From Oricola nitratireducens (GTDB lineage: Bacteria > Pseudomonadota > Alphaproteobacteria > Rhizobiales > Rhizobiaceae), in contig NZ_JACZCS010000048.1 in the NCBI RefSeq assembly GCF_014904745.1, positions 62,001 through 126,000 of the forward strand: a stretch of 64,000 nucleotides of DNA, written 5' to 3'. Below, piece after piece: positions 27,979-37,394 of the stretch (position 1 is the first letter of the stretch; each line of letters starts with the position of its first letter). The notes under the pieces are model-generated. The model was not told the DNA's origin, made no database searches, and saw only the letters and a program-made list of their open reading frames with translations. The position numbers and the translations under genes were made by a program.

Positions 27979-29235
27979 TCAGCGCTTGAGGTTGAGGAGC
28001 ACGTCCATGAGATCGGACCCGGTCTGGAAGACCTTGGAATTTGCAGTGTAGTTTCGCTGCGACTGAATCATCTCGGTCAGTTCTTCCGCGATATCGACGT
28101 TGGAACCTTCGAGGGCGCCGGACACTATCGATCCGTTGCTGCCGCTGTCCGCAAATCCGAGACGAACCTCGCCGGAGAGATCCGTCGTCTGGAAAAGGTT
28201 TCCCGACATGGATGTCATCTGGTCCGGGCTGGCGACGGCGCCGAGCGGAATGCGGAACAGCGCCTGGGTCGACCCGTCACTGTACTGGGCGTACACCGTA
28301 CCGTCGGCGGAAAAGTCGACACGATCGATGGTCGCGGGCGCGTTGCCGTTGACATCGGTGTCCGAGACCAGAAAGTCCGTAGCGAGCTGCGTCATGTCGG
28401 ACATGTCGATCGTAAGCGCCTGACCGCCCGGGACGTTGACGACGATCGAACTGGGGCTCGCGCCGTCAAGATCGCCGCTAACCGGATCGAAGTCGATCGT
28501 CTCGGTCGACAGGGGACCCGCCGCATAGGGGAACGACGTCCCGGCCGCCGCATCGGCTTGATCGAACACGGCGACTTCCCACGTGTTGGCCGCCGTCTTG
28601 GTGTAGTAGATGTCGAGAATGACTTCCGAACCGAGGTTGTCGTAGACAACCATCGAGGTCTTCTGCGAATATTCGCTGCCCAGAGCGTTGGCCGACGGCA
28701 AGGTGCCAGTGACGATCTCGTCCGAGGCCGGGAGGTTGGACGCAAACACGCCCTCGGTCGAAGGCGCCGCCGTCAGATCGTTGGATGTCACGACGACGGG
28801 CTCGAGTCCGTCAAACCCGTTCACCACGACGGACGGCTCGCCATTGGCGTAGCTGTAACCGGCGAGGTAGTAGCCGGCCGCATTGATGAGGCGGCCATCG
28901 GCATCCGGCACGAAGGAGCCGGCGCGGGTCAGGAAGGAATTGCCGTCTGCGTCCTGCACGACGAAAAAGCCGTCACCGTCGATCGCGAGATCGGACGCCG
29001 AGGTCGTGTATTGCGGAACGCCCTGCTGCGAAACCGCCTGCCGCACCGAAGTGACCACGCCGCCGGAATTGTAGCTGCTGGAAGATCCATTGACGACAAG
29101 GGTCGAGAACTCAATACCGAAACGCTTGTAGCCGGTGGTGTTAGCGTTGGCGATGTTGTCGGCGATGGTCGACAGCTTGCTCGCCTGTCCCTGCATACCG
29201 GATACGCCGGTCCGCATCATACCATAAAGGCTCAT
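27979..29235 (-). CDS. flgE: Flagellar hook protein FlgE
   Basis: The protein has 418 residues. N-terminal rod/hook motif MRTGVSGMQGQASKLSTIAD followed by NIANANTTGYKRFG; the C-terminus ends with QRNYTANSKVFQTGSDLMDV. It polymerises into the hook. rem starts the same transcription block upstream; 24 bp separate it from the rem stop, with a ribosome site AGGAGGGA. Confidence 0.96.
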   Translation of the reverse strand: MSLYGMMRTGVSGMQGQASKLSTIADNIANANTTGYKRFGIEFSTLVVNGSSSSYNSGGVVTSVRQAVSQQGVPQYTTSASDLAIDGDGFFVVQDADGNSFLTRAGSFVPDADGRLINAAGYYLAGYSYANGEPSVVVNGFDGLEPVVVTSNDLTAAPSTEGVFASNLPASDEIVTGTLPSANALGSEYSQKTSMVVYDNLGSEVILDIYYTKTAANTWEVAVFDQADAAAGTSFPYAAGPLSTETIDFDPVSGDLDGASPSSIVVNVPGGQALTIDMSDMTQLATDFLVSDTDVNGNAPATIDRVDFSADGTVYAQYSDGSTQALFRIPLGAVASPDQMTSMSGNLFQTTDLSGEVRLGFADSGSNGSIVSGALEGSNVDIAEELTEMIQSQRNYTANSKVFQTGSDLMDVLLNLKR

Positions 29236-29259
29236 GAGGAAATCCCTCCTGTTGCGATA

Positions 29260-30024
29260 TCAGCCTACGGTAGCCTCCAAATCTTGTCCGAACCTGCCCC
29301 CGGTTGCGCGCGCGCCGGCGTCCTTCGCGGTCGTCTCGGCACGGGCTGTCTCGACCTTCGCCTCGAGCCGGTAGCCGAGGAAACGCTTGGAATCGATGAT
29401 TTCGTAACCGAGCACCTTGCGCAGCTTCTTGCGCAATTTGGAGATGTGGCTCTCGATCACGCATTCCTCGACGTCCTGCTCGAAGAGCCCGTAAACGGCG
29501 TTGTAGATCTGGCTACGCGTTGCGCGGCGGTCACCGTTGGATGCCAAATATTCCAGGATACGGCGTTCGCGGCGCGGAAGCGGAAAACTGTTTCCGTCGA
29601 TTTCGGGATCGCGTCCGTCGGTGAAGACACGCAACCGGTCGAGTTCGAATACGGAACGGCTCGTATCGCGCCGGCGCTTGATCGCCGTGACCCGCGCCAG
29701 GATTTCGCGGACGTGAACCGGCTTGCGGACAACATCGTCGGCGCCCACTTCGAACTGACGCAGTATTTCCGGTAGCGAATTCTGCTCCAGGACGGAAATC
29801 ACCGGTAGTTTCGTCACCTGGCGAATCTGGTTCACCGGGCAGGATTCACCTTCGGTCTGCCCGACAAGAAAAGCTTCTATAGATTCCATCTCATTAGTGC
29901 AGATTGAATCAAGCCAATTCGGAAGTTCTTTTCCCGATACTCCAAATACAGGGTAACCAATACGCTGGAACATGCCGCTGAAACCTTGCTGAACAAGGTC
30001 GCGGTCATCAATAACAACTATCAT
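29260..30024 (-). CDS. rem: Flagellar regulator Rem (atypical OmpR-type response regulator)
   Basis: The protein has 254 residues. The N-terminal receiver-like domain keeps the acidic pair near the start (VIDDRD), but the strand that should carry the phospho-acceptor reads EAFLVGQTEGE with no aspartate. The C-terminal winged helix (about 125-220, RRERRILEYLASNGDRRATR and ESHISKLRKKLRKVLGYEII) is OmpR-like. The position next to flgE and the lytic transglycosylase matches Rem of S. meliloti, which activates mid-class flagellar genes in exponential growth. A GTTAAC word overlaps its start and recurs at 30118-30126, possibly for autoregulation. Confidence 0.88.
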   Translation of the reverse strand: MIVVIDDRDLVQQGFSGMFQRIGYPVFGVSGKELPNWLDSICTNEMESIEAFLVGQTEGESCPVNQIRQVTKLPVISVLEQNSLPEILRQFEVGADDVVRKPVHVREILARVTAIKRRRDTSRSVFELDRLRVFTDGRDPEIDGNSFPLPRRERRILEYLASNGDRRATRSQIYNAVYGLFEQDVEECVIESHISKLRKKLRKVLGYEIIDSKRFLGYRLEAKVETARAETTAKDAGARATGGRFGQDLEATVG

Positions 30025-30199
30025 TTGTTAACCCCCGCCCGAATCACTTCATTGTTCGGCACCTCCGGCTTAACGAAAGGGCGAATCTGTCCACAATCGC
30101 AATAAGTCACATATTGCTTTGTTAACTAAATTGTGAGGCAAGGCGAATCATCTGAAAGCGGGCGCTCGCAACCGAGAAAACCGCTACACTCGAAAACAA

Positions 30200-30799
30200 T
30201 TAAGAGTTGCAGAAACTTTTCGCAGCCGGGGTCCAGTTTCCGACGCCGGTGGCAACCATATTGCGGATGACCCGGCAGACATACTGCTTCTGAGCGCGGT
30301 TATTATCCGGGCCCGCATGATACCGGGCGACCGCCATAGACCAGGTTTTGTATTGTTCTTTCAGGGATTTGAGAAATGAAGCGGCGTACATGACATTGCG
30401 GGCCGGATCGAACATGGCAATGTCGGACGGAAACTTGTCGCGATGGTAATACTGATTGATCTGCATACAACCCACGTCGATCAAACGGACACCCCGCCTG
30501 CGCGCTGCCTCGAATTCGCGCATTGCCTTTTCAACCGTGTCGGGAAATTTTGTTTCGCCTTCGATGTTCATCGCGAAGGGATGCAAACCGCCCTTGAGAC
30601 CCGATTCCGTCAATCCGACCGCATAAAGCACGCCAATCGGCACGTCATATTTGCGTGCGGCCTTTGCCAAATAGCGTTCACATATGCCCTGATGCTGAAT
30701 TCCGGACGCCCGAGCAGCGTCAAATGGTGACCCGGCCATCACGGCGAAGGCCGCCATCGCCAGTGTCATTGCCATGTGCCGGAGTGCGCGCGGTGTCAT
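30200..30799 (-). CDS. Periplasmic lytic transglycosylase of the flagellar cluster
   Basis: The protein has 199 residues with a signal peptide (MAMTLAMAAFAVMAGSPFDA region, cleavage likely after ARA). The SLT domain shows catalytic Glu65 in AVGLTESGLKG, followed by GCMQINQYYH and the YAASFLKSLKEQY helix and VARYHAGPDN. It should open peptidoglycan for the rod or hook. The start overlaps the end of motD by 80 bp; internal ATGs at 30775 or 30769 are alternatives. Confidence 0.88.
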   Translation of the reverse strand: MTPRALRHMAMTLAMAAFAVMAGSPFDAARASGIQHQGICERYLAKAARKYDVPIGVLYAVGLTESGLKGGLHPFAMNIEGETKFPDTVEKAMREFEAARRRGVRLIDVGCMQINQYYHRDKFPSDIAMFDPARNVMYAASFLKSLKEQYKTWSMAVARYHAGPDNNRAQKQYVCRVIRNMVATGVGNWTPAAKSFCNS

Positions 30800-32186
30800 T
30801 GGACGCTAATTCCCGATAGTTCTGCCTTGATTCGTTGGGCGTATTTCCGCGGTTTTCCTGGCTCCCGAATTGCTGCCCCGGCGCTTCGCGGTTCGGCGCA
30901 TTGTGCGCCTGCTGCTGCGCCGTATCGGACCGGTTTGTGGCAACCGAAACATCCGGCGCGGCGATACCCACTGCGCGCAATGCCGACCTGATCGCATCGG
31001 AATCCCCGGAAAGCATTTTCGCGGTCTTGTCGGATTCGGCGCGGATCGTCACCCGCAATTCGCCATCCACGGACTGCAACCGGATATGCACGACACCGAG
31101 TTCGGCCGGGTTGAGTTGCAGCCGCATCGTCTTGACCGTACCGCCCTGGGATGTGCCAGTCGTAAGCACCAGCCGCGACGGCGACAGGTCCTCGAGATCT
31201 CTTGTAACCGCGGCCACAACCTGACGGCCGGCCGGCGTTTCGGGATTTGCTACAGGTTGCTGACCGGCTCCGACGACCGTGACCGGCCTGGCGGTTTCGG
31301 CCGACGGGGTCGGGTTCGCCGGGACCGGGCGAGGCATCCGTTCCTCGGCGCCCGAAAGCGCTTCGTCGGCATTGCCTCGTTCCCCACGCGTGCCGGGTTC
31401 GCTCGCCCGGGCGGGAATGACCGTGCCCGCCGGACGCTCAACGGGGCCCATGCGCGCCTTGTCACCTGCAACCGGCGCGACGACCGGTGCGCCGTCACCG
31501 GCTTTCTTCCTGTCTTCGGACACGACCGCCTGCATCGCGATGGCGGGCTGTTCGTCCCCGCCGGCGACCGCCGCACCGGCAGAGCCTGCCGCCGCCTGCG
31601 CGGTATCGGCATTTCCGGCGGCTTTCGCGGCAGCCAGGTTATCGCGATCGCCTTCCTTGCGCGTATCGGCATTCGCCGCCGGCCGGGCCTGCGCAACGGC
31701 TGCGGCACCCGCATTTTGCACCCCGGCGGCGTCCGGCCGGACATCCCGCGCGTCGGTTTCGTCCCTGCCCGTCTCGCGTGACGAAGCATCCTCGCTTCCC
31801 TCATCGCCCGAATTGTCCGGAGAAGCCGTGTCCCCGGCGGTAACGCGACCGGCATGCAAAATGTCCGACGGTTCCTTTCCGGCAGCGGCGTCCGTGTCAT
31901 CACCGGACGGCTTCGGTGCAGTCTCCGCGTCTTCGCCTACAGGAGTTTTCGTTCCGTCTTCGCCATTTTTTTGGACCGCGCCGCGCCAGCGCGCATCGGC
32001 GATGACCGAATGCGCCTTTCCGCCGGTTTCCCGCGTTTCCTGCTTGTCCTCCTGCGCGCTGTTGTTCCCGGTCCGGTCGAGCGCTTCCTTGAACGCGCTG
32101 TGCGCCTTCTCGCTGGCGTGACCGGAAGGCCCCTTGGGCGATGACGCGGGACCGGCGACGGCGGCCGCAACGGCATTGCTGATCAT
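30720..32186 (-). CDS. motD: Hook-length control protein MotD (FliK-like)
   Basis: The protein has 488 residues. A long Ala/Glu/Asp/Gly-rich disordered N-terminal part (to about 330) is followed by the FliK C-terminal domain (MRLQLNPAELGVVHIRLQSV, then DGELRVTIRAESDKTAKML). Known in S. meliloti as MotD, later shown to act as FliK. The start at 32186 overlaps the motC stop by 4 bp; an open frame extending to 32711 lies inside motC and is rejected. Confidence 0.9.
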   Translation of the reverse strand: MISNAVAAAVAGPASSPKGPSGHASEKAHSAFKEALDRTGNNSAQEDKQETRETGGKAHSVIADARWRGAVQKNGEDGTKTPVGEDAETAPKPSGDDTDAAAGKEPSDILHAGRVTAGDTASPDNSGDEGSEDASSRETGRDETDARDVRPDAAGVQNAGAAAVAQARPAANADTRKEGDRDNLAAAKAAGNADTAQAAAGSAGAAVAGGDEQPAIAMQAVVSEDRKKAGDGAPVVAPVAGDKARMGPVERPAGTVIPARASEPGTRGERGNADEALSGAEERMPRPVPANPTPSAETARPVTVVGAGQQPVANPETPAGRQVVAAVTRDLEDLSPSRLVLTTGTSQGGTVKTMRLQLNPAELGVVHIRLQSVDGELRVTIRAESDKTAKMLSGDSDAIRSALRAVGIAAPDVSVATNRSDTAQQQAHNAPNREAPGQQFGSQENRGNTPNESRQNYRELASNDTARTPAHGNDTGDGGLRRDGRVTI

Positions 32187-33418
32187 TGGATACCCTCCAG
32201 CAACTTGTCGACGCCCTGCAGCGCCTCGCGGGTGCCGCCGACAAAATCTTCGAAATCGTTCAAAACGGGCTCTGTCTGCTGCTTTGGCGCATCGTGGAAA
32301 ATGCTTTCGCGCCTGCCATTGGCCGGCGTTGCCATCCCGGCGGGAACCGTGGCTTTCGGATCGGTGACCGCATTGGCGACGGCGAGAACGGCACGCAGGA
32401 GTTCGCGATCGCCTTCGGCAAGCGGTTTGGTATCGATATTCCGCAACTGGTTGGCGACCTCGCGAACGTTTTCCGAGGTGATTTGGGATATCTGAGTATA
32501 GAATCGTTGGCGGGCATCGATTTCGGGATCGACCGCTTGTGATTCGTCCGTGTTCTCGCTGTCTTGCGCCGGCGTCAACTCGGCGACGCGCCTGACCAGT
32601 TCGGACTTGCCTTCCACTGTCGCCGTTCGCATCAGGCGCACGGTCACCGCGCTGCGATAGGGTTCCGGCATGAACTCTATGACCTCCATGACGCTCGCCA
32701 TGTCCATCCATTCGCCCAGCGCGATGACGCCGGCAATGAACTCCTGCGCGAATTGCATGGCGTAGGGCGAGGCAACGAAGCGACGCGCGTAGCGGCTGGA
32801 TACGCGCAGGAAGGACACCGGATCCTGACGGCGCCTGTGGATGGTCATCAGGCGACGCAGCGCAGCCTCTTCGATCAGCGTTCCGGGCGCGAGGAGCCGT
32901 GCGGTGTCGAAATCGGCGCGCGCCTTGTCGTCGTCCCGCGTTACCAGGCCGCGGACCAGTGCAAGCGAAGCGCCGAACAGCCCGCCCGCTCTCAACGGAT
33001 CGGCGTTCTTCAGCCGCGATTCCGCAACCCGGGCGCCGCCTTTCTGGTACATGAGAATCGCCACAGCGAGTCGAACGAACTCGTCTTCCTTGTGGCCGAG
33101 ATCCGTCAGATGCGCTTCCAGCGTCGCCGGATTTCCGCCGAGCATCGCGTAGGAGATCAGCGCCCTGGCGTTTTTCGGGTCGGTAAATTCGGAACGGTCG
33201 AGCTTGGCGAAACTTTCGTCAATCAGCCTGGTGAGCTCGCGCTGCATTCCAAGCGCCGACTTGTCACCGTCGGCGATCTCGTCCTGCACGCGCTGCAGCG
33301 AACGCACGAGCTTGTACGGCTCGGTGTCAAGTCCGCTCGCGTGCACGCCGGACGCAAGCAGAAGCAACGGACTGCACACCGCCGAGGTCACCAGGATTGG
33401 CCGCAACGCGCTCATCAC
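32183..33418 (-). CDS. motC: Periplasmic motility protein MotC
   Basis: The protein has 411 residues. A signal peptide at about 1-28 (MSALRPILVTSAVCSPLLLL, then ASGVHASG) is followed by a helical-repeat periplasmic domain. In S. meliloti MotC binds the periplasmic part of MotB and needs the chaperone MotE for folding. Overlaps motB and motD by 4 bp each. Confidence 0.92.
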   Translation of the reverse strand: MMSALRPILVTSAVCSPLLLLASGVHASGLDTEPYKLVRSLQRVQDEIADGDKSALGMQRELTRLIDESFAKLDRSEFTDPKNARALISYAMLGGNPATLEAHLTDLGHKEDEFVRLAVAILMYQKGGARVAESRLKNADPLRAGGLFGASLALVRGLVTRDDDKARADFDTARLLAPGTLIEEAALRRLMTIHRRRQDPVSFLRVSSRYARRFVASPYAMQFAQEFIAGVIALGEWMDMASVMEVIEFMPEPYRSAVTVRLMRTATVEGKSELVRRVAELTPAQDSENTDESQAVDPEIDARQRFYTQISQITSENVREVANQLRNIDTKPLAEGDRELLRAVLAVANAVTDPKATVPAGMATPANGRRESIFHDAPKQQTEPVLNDFEDFVGGTREALQGVDKLLEGIQ

Positions 33419-34755
33419 GTGTTTACTCCGACGAGAACCTCGATGCGGCGGTTTTTCGGTGAGAGCGGTTCATCGGGAACCAGCAGTTGGCGGTCGGCGA
33501 AGCCGGAAATCTCGCGCACGCGGGTTTCCTCCATGCCGCCGCGCAACAGCATGTAATAGGCCGACTGGGCACGGGCGGCAGACAGGCGCCAGTTGTCGTA
33601 ATCCTTGGACCGGAACGGGCGTGCGTCCGTGTGACCGCGAATGCGGATCCCGCCCTTCTGCTCGCCAAGCACGTTACCGATCTTTTCCAGCGCGATGACG
33701 AGATCATGCGAAGGAATCGCCGAACCGACCTCGAACATGGAGATGTCGAAGGCGTCTGTCAGGGAAATGAGGATTTCGTCGCCGGACGGGACAACAGTCA
33801 ACTCGCCGGCCAATTTCGACCCCTCGCCGAAGGCTTCGGTGAGTTTCTCGGTGATCTTCTCGCGCATCTGCTCGGCCGCCGCCGCGACGGCCTCGGCCTT
33901 GCGGACTTCAGCTACCGCCTGCTCCAGTTTCGCGGCATCGCTGGTCTTGTCCTGCGCATCCTTGGCGATGGCCGCAGTCTTTGCCGGATCTTCCGCCCCC
34001 GCGACAACCTTCGCGACAGACATGCCTTCCTGACCGGCTTTCATCTCGCCGGTCTTCATCTGGCCCGAATTTTCCTTGCCGCTCGCCTGATCGCCGGCGT
34101 GAGCATTGCCGCTGTCGCTTCCCTTGCCGCCCTTGCCGATCGCGGCGGGGGCCGTCTTGTTCTTGTCGGCGACTTCGCCCTGCCCATCGGTCTCGTAACG
34201 GCCGGCGAGTTGTCCGCTGTTGTTGGAGGGGCGAACCTCTTCGTTCCAGAAATTGGGCGAGAAGGGATCCATGAAGGCTTCGCCGCCCGCCGCGTCGTTG
34301 ATGGCATCGTTGCCGTTGCGGCCGCCCTGCTCCTCGATCGCGCGCAGTTCGCCCGGCGCCTGGTGCGCGGCGATCTCGTTGAGGGCAGAGAACGGATCGG
34401 CGAAATACTGGGATTCGGTCTTGGATTGCTTGTCGGAGGGCGAGCTTATGGGCTTTTCCTCGGGGAACTGCTCGTTCGGCGCCTTGACCTCGGTTTCCTG
34501 CACGCCCTCGGCATCGTGAAGCCCCTTCACGCTGCGGTTCCGGTCGACGAGCTTGACCGGATTGAAGTAGCTGGCGACGGCCTTCTTGGTCTCCTCGTTA
34601 GCCGCGTTGATCAGCCAAAGGACGAGAAACAGCGCCATCATGGCCGTCATGAAGTCGGCAAAGGCGATCTTCCAGGCGCCGCCGTGATGGCCTTCTTCGC
34701 CTTCGCCGCCGCGCTTGATAATGATGATTTCCTGAACCTTGTCGGGACTGTTCAA
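33415..34755 (-). CDS. motB: Flagellar stator protein MotB
   Basis: The protein has 446 residues. One membrane helix (FADFMTAMMALFLVLWLI) carries the proton-binding Asp34. A long Lys/Glu/Ala/Gly linker, much longer than in E. coli and typical for rhizobia, leads to an OmpA-like peptidoglycan-binding domain (GGIRIRGHTDARPFRSKDYD, NRRIEVLVG). Works with MotA (49620) and MotC. Confidence 0.95.
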   Translation of the reverse strand: MNSPDKVQEIIIIKRGGEGEEGHHGGAWKIAFADFMTAMMALFLVLWLINAANEETKKAVASYFNPVKLVDRNRSVKGLHDAEGVQETEVKAPNEQFPEEKPISSPSDKQSKTESQYFADPFSALNEIAAHQAPGELRAIEEQGGRNGNDAINDAAGGEAFMDPFSPNFWNEEVRPSNNSGQLAGRYETDGQGEVADKNKTAPAAIGKGGKGSDSGNAHAGDQASGKENSGQMKTGEMKAGQEGMSVAKVVAGAEDPAKTAAIAKDAQDKTSDAAKLEQAVAEVRKAEAVAAAAEQMREKITEKLTEAFGEGSKLAGELTVVPSGDEILISLTDAFDISMFEVGSAIPSHDLVIALEKIGNVLGEQKGGIRIRGHTDARPFRSKDYDNWRLSAARAQSAYYMLLRGGMEETRVREISGFADRQLLVPDEPLSPKNRRIEVLVGVNT

Positions 34756-35564
34756 GACATGGCCTCCTGAAGCAGTCGGTCGATTTCGGACAGGCGGGTG
34801 GCAAGAACGGATCTCTCGACGCGGGCGACAAGGTCGATATCACTGCCCGGGACGAGCCGCACTTGCGAAGCGTCGCCGGACCATTTGTCCATGAACGCCG
34901 ACAACAGACCTTCAGGCCCGCGCAGTTCGAAACCGACAGCGTCAGTGTCCTCGAGAAGGGCGGCAACTTCCGCGACCAGCGAGTCCAGCGTGTTCGAAAC
35001 GATGTCGGCACGGATACGGCCGGACACAAGCGGCGCAAGGTCCGCGGCGATGGCTGCGACGACATCTTCCTTGATCTTCGGTATCGCCGTAGTGACAAGG
35101 TGATCGAGCGCTTCACGATGGGCTGCCTCGATCCGCTCGATCTCGGCGCGGTGCGCCTCTTCCAGCATTTCATGAGCGGTCGCATCATCCTCCGCGCCCC
35201 CGGATCCCTGATCCAGATCCAGGAGATCGGCCGGCGGCAACGCCGCTTCGGACTCATAGAGGCTATCCAAACCGGGCTCGCCGGCAAAAGGATCGGGCAA
35301 ATCGTCGGCATCCGCCTCGATGTCCGAAAGGTCCAGGTCACTCGTGCCTGTGTCGCCGCCGACATCGGCGAAAGGATCCGCTGGTTCGGCAAACGGATCC
35401 GCGTTCAATCCGGTGAACCCGGCCGGCATATCAAGGGTCGTGAACTCGTCCCGCGAAAGCGCCTCGTGAACCAGTGGCTCGAAGCCTGGCTCACGACTCG
35501 GCGCGGGACGCGGTTGCGCCTCCGAGAAATCCGGCAGCAGGTGCAGGAGAGCAGAGCGGCTCAA
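34752..35564 (-). CDS. FliH-like export ATPase regulator (candidate)
   Basis: The protein has 270 residues. The N-terminal half is acidic and low-complexity (repeated DPFAE/DPFAD). The C-terminal half from about 130 is helical (HEMLEEAHRAEIERIEAAHR) and ends with a small domain in which VRLVPGSDIDLVARVERSVL matches the FliH/HrpE C-terminal pattern. FliH binds FliI and the C-ring. No other fliH is visible in the cluster. It sits one base after fliF and overlaps motB by 4 bp. Inference from pattern and position. Confidence 0.6.
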   Translation of the reverse strand: MSRSALLHLLPDFSEAQPRPAPSREPGFEPLVHEALSRDEFTTLDMPAGFTGLNADPFAEPADPFADVGGDTGTSDLDLSDIEADADDLPDPFAGEPGLDSLYESEAALPPADLLDLDQGSGGAEDDATAHEMLEEAHRAEIERIEAAHREALDHLVTTAIPKIKEDVVAAIAADLAPLVSGRIRADIVSNTLDSLVAEVAALLEDTDAVGFELRGPEGLLSAFMDKWSGDASQVRLVPGSDIDLVARVERSVLATRLSEIDRLLQEAMS

Positions 35565-35565
35565 A

Positions 35566-37230
35566 TCAGGCGGCCTCCTGCCTCACCCAACGACGAAGGA
35601 TCGCCGCGGCGCGCTCCTCGTCGAGATCGACGATCATGGTCAGGCGCTCCTCGGGAGAAGGCCGCATCTTGGCCAGCAACTCGCTCTGGTCGGACGACTG
35701 CGACGACGACGGCAACGGCGGGAGACCCGGAAGGGCGGCGAGCCCCATGTCGTCGCTATCGAAGGCCGCGCCAATCGTCGCGTCCTCAAGCGCCGGCAGT
35801 TCGCCGCCACCGGAGAATGCCTCCTGCTGGGCCGGGGCACCACCTTTCAGGACATTGACAAGCGGGCGCAGGCCGAGGAACACGACGAGCAATATCGCGG
35901 CGATGAATGCAAGGGCATTGATGAACGTGCCGAGGTGTTCGCCAATCATGTCCATCATGCCCGGCTCGGAAAGCGGAACGCCGTCGAAACCGTCCATGAA
36001 ATCGACCGCGGTCACCTGGACGAGATCGCCGCGATCCTTGGATATGCCGGCGGCGGCAACCGCGAGCTGGCGGATCTCGTCAAGCTTGGCGTCGATCTGC
36101 GCCTGGTCGGCGTTGCCGCCCAACGCTTCGACGATGCGTTTCTGATTGACCACGACGGCGATCGACAGCCGGCTGATCGAATAGCCGTTGGTAACGGTCG
36201 CAATTCGTTTGGAATTGATCTCGTAATTCGTGGTTTCCTCGCGGCGCTCGCTGCGATCCGATGATGTCGGGGCCGCCCCGTTGCCCTGCGGCGACTGCGG
36301 CAGGTTCTGCTCGACGGTTGCCGGATCGCCCGATGACTGCTGAGAGGAGGCATCCTCGCTGCGCACGACCTGGACGGACCGCTCCACGCGCGATTCGGGG
36401 TCGTAGATTGTTTCCTCGACCTGTTTCTGGTCGGTGTTGATGTCGGCCTGGACACTGACCCGGAGGTTCATTTCTCCAATATAGGGCGCAAGTGCCTTGT
36501 GGACGCTGTCGGCCACCTCGCTCTCGACAGTCGTCTTGATGCCGAGGTTGCTGGTCGCCGTATTGGTTAGCGGATCGTCGCCGGCCGCGAGAAGCCGGCC
36601 GGTCGAATCCAGGACCGTGACGTTTTCCGTCTGCAGTCCCGGAACGGCGGCGGCAACCAGATGGCGAATCGCCATGGCGCTCGATTCCGCGGTATCTCCT
36701 TCATAACGCACGATGACCGAAGCGGTCGGCGTCTGCTCGGCAAAGCGGAAATTGCCGCGGTCCGCCAGCACGATATGCACGCGCGCGCCCTTGACGCCGC
36801 GAATCGTCTGGATCGACCGTGCGATTTCGCCTTCGAGGGCGCGGACGCGCGTCACCTCCTGCATGAAGGCGGTCAGACCGAGCGAGCCGAGATTGTCGAA
36901 CAGCTCGTAGCCGGTCCCTGAGCCGTTCGGCAGGCCCTTTTCGGCAAGGATCATCCGCGCGCGGCTGGTCTTTCCCGTCGGCACCAGAATCGACGTGCCG
37001 TCAGTATTGACATCGAAAGGGATACCCGCGTCGCCGAGCGCCATGCCCATGCGGGTGATGTCGTCGCGTTCCAGCCCGACGTAAATCGGTTCGAAGGCGG
37101 GGCGATTGAGGTAAAAGGCGGCAAGACCGACGCCGCTGACAACCAAGAGCCCGATCGCGGCAAGTATCGCCAGCTTGCGTGTTCCCAGCGCGGTCAGGTT
37201 GTTCACGATCTGCTGCAACGGCTCAGGCAC
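35566..37230 (-). CDS. fliF: Flagellar MS-ring protein FliF
   Basis: The protein has 554 residues. The first membrane helix is at about 20-38 (LAILAAIGLLVVSGVGLAAF), the second at about 430-450 (FINALAFIAAILLVVFLGLR). Between them are the ring-building domains (ARVHIVLADRGNFRFAEQTP). It builds the MS ring. In S. meliloti fliF follows cheT; here it lies between the flagellins and the FliH-like gene. Confidence 0.95.
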   Translation of the reverse strand: MPEPLQQIVNNLTALGTRKLAILAAIGLLVVSGVGLAAFYLNRPAFEPIYVGLERDDITRMGMALGDAGIPFDVNTDGTSILVPTGKTSRARMILAEKGLPNGSGTGYELFDNLGSLGLTAFMQEVTRVRALEGEIARSIQTIRGVKGARVHIVLADRGNFRFAEQTPTASVIVRYEGDTAESSAMAIRHLVAAAVPGLQTENVTVLDSTGRLLAAGDDPLTNTATSNLGIKTTVESEVADSVHKALAPYIGEMNLRVSVQADINTDQKQVEETIYDPESRVERSVQVVRSEDASSQQSSGDPATVEQNLPQSPQGNGAAPTSSDRSERREETTNYEINSKRIATVTNGYSISRLSIAVVVNQKRIVEALGGNADQAQIDAKLDEIRQLAVAAAGISKDRGDLVQVTAVDFMDGFDGVPLSEPGMMDMIGEHLGTFINALAFIAAILLVVFLGLRPLVNVLKGGAPAQQEAFSGGGELPALEDATIGAAFDSDDMGLAALPGLPPLPSSSQSSDQSELLAKMRPSPEERLTMIVDLDEERAAAILRRWVRQEAA

Positions 37231-37340
37231 TGCGTCGACTCCCTATCCAAGACAGGAAATAGACCGCGAAACTTGTGTGAGAGTGTCTTTACGCCGATCC
37301 GGCTTCACAATCGCCGGACTTGTACAGCCGGAAAAAGATC

Positions 37341-37370
37341 AGGGCAGGCTGCCCGGAGGCAGCCCGCCCT
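37341..37370 (-). terminator. Terminator after flagellin 1
   Basis: A long hairpin (stem AGGGC.GGCTGCC with GGCAGCC.GCCCT, loop CGGA) lies 25 bp after the flagellin stop. Read on the minus strand it is followed by GATCTTTTT. It should end the flagellin message before fliF. Confidence 0.8.
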
Positions 37371-37394
37371 TGAATGGAACCGTCAGTCTGATTT

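Noticed and set aside
27889-29775. 628-codon plus-strand frame opposite flgE and rem
   Set aside because: Antisense shadow of conserved flagellar genes, composition rich in Arg, Gly and Val with no motif.
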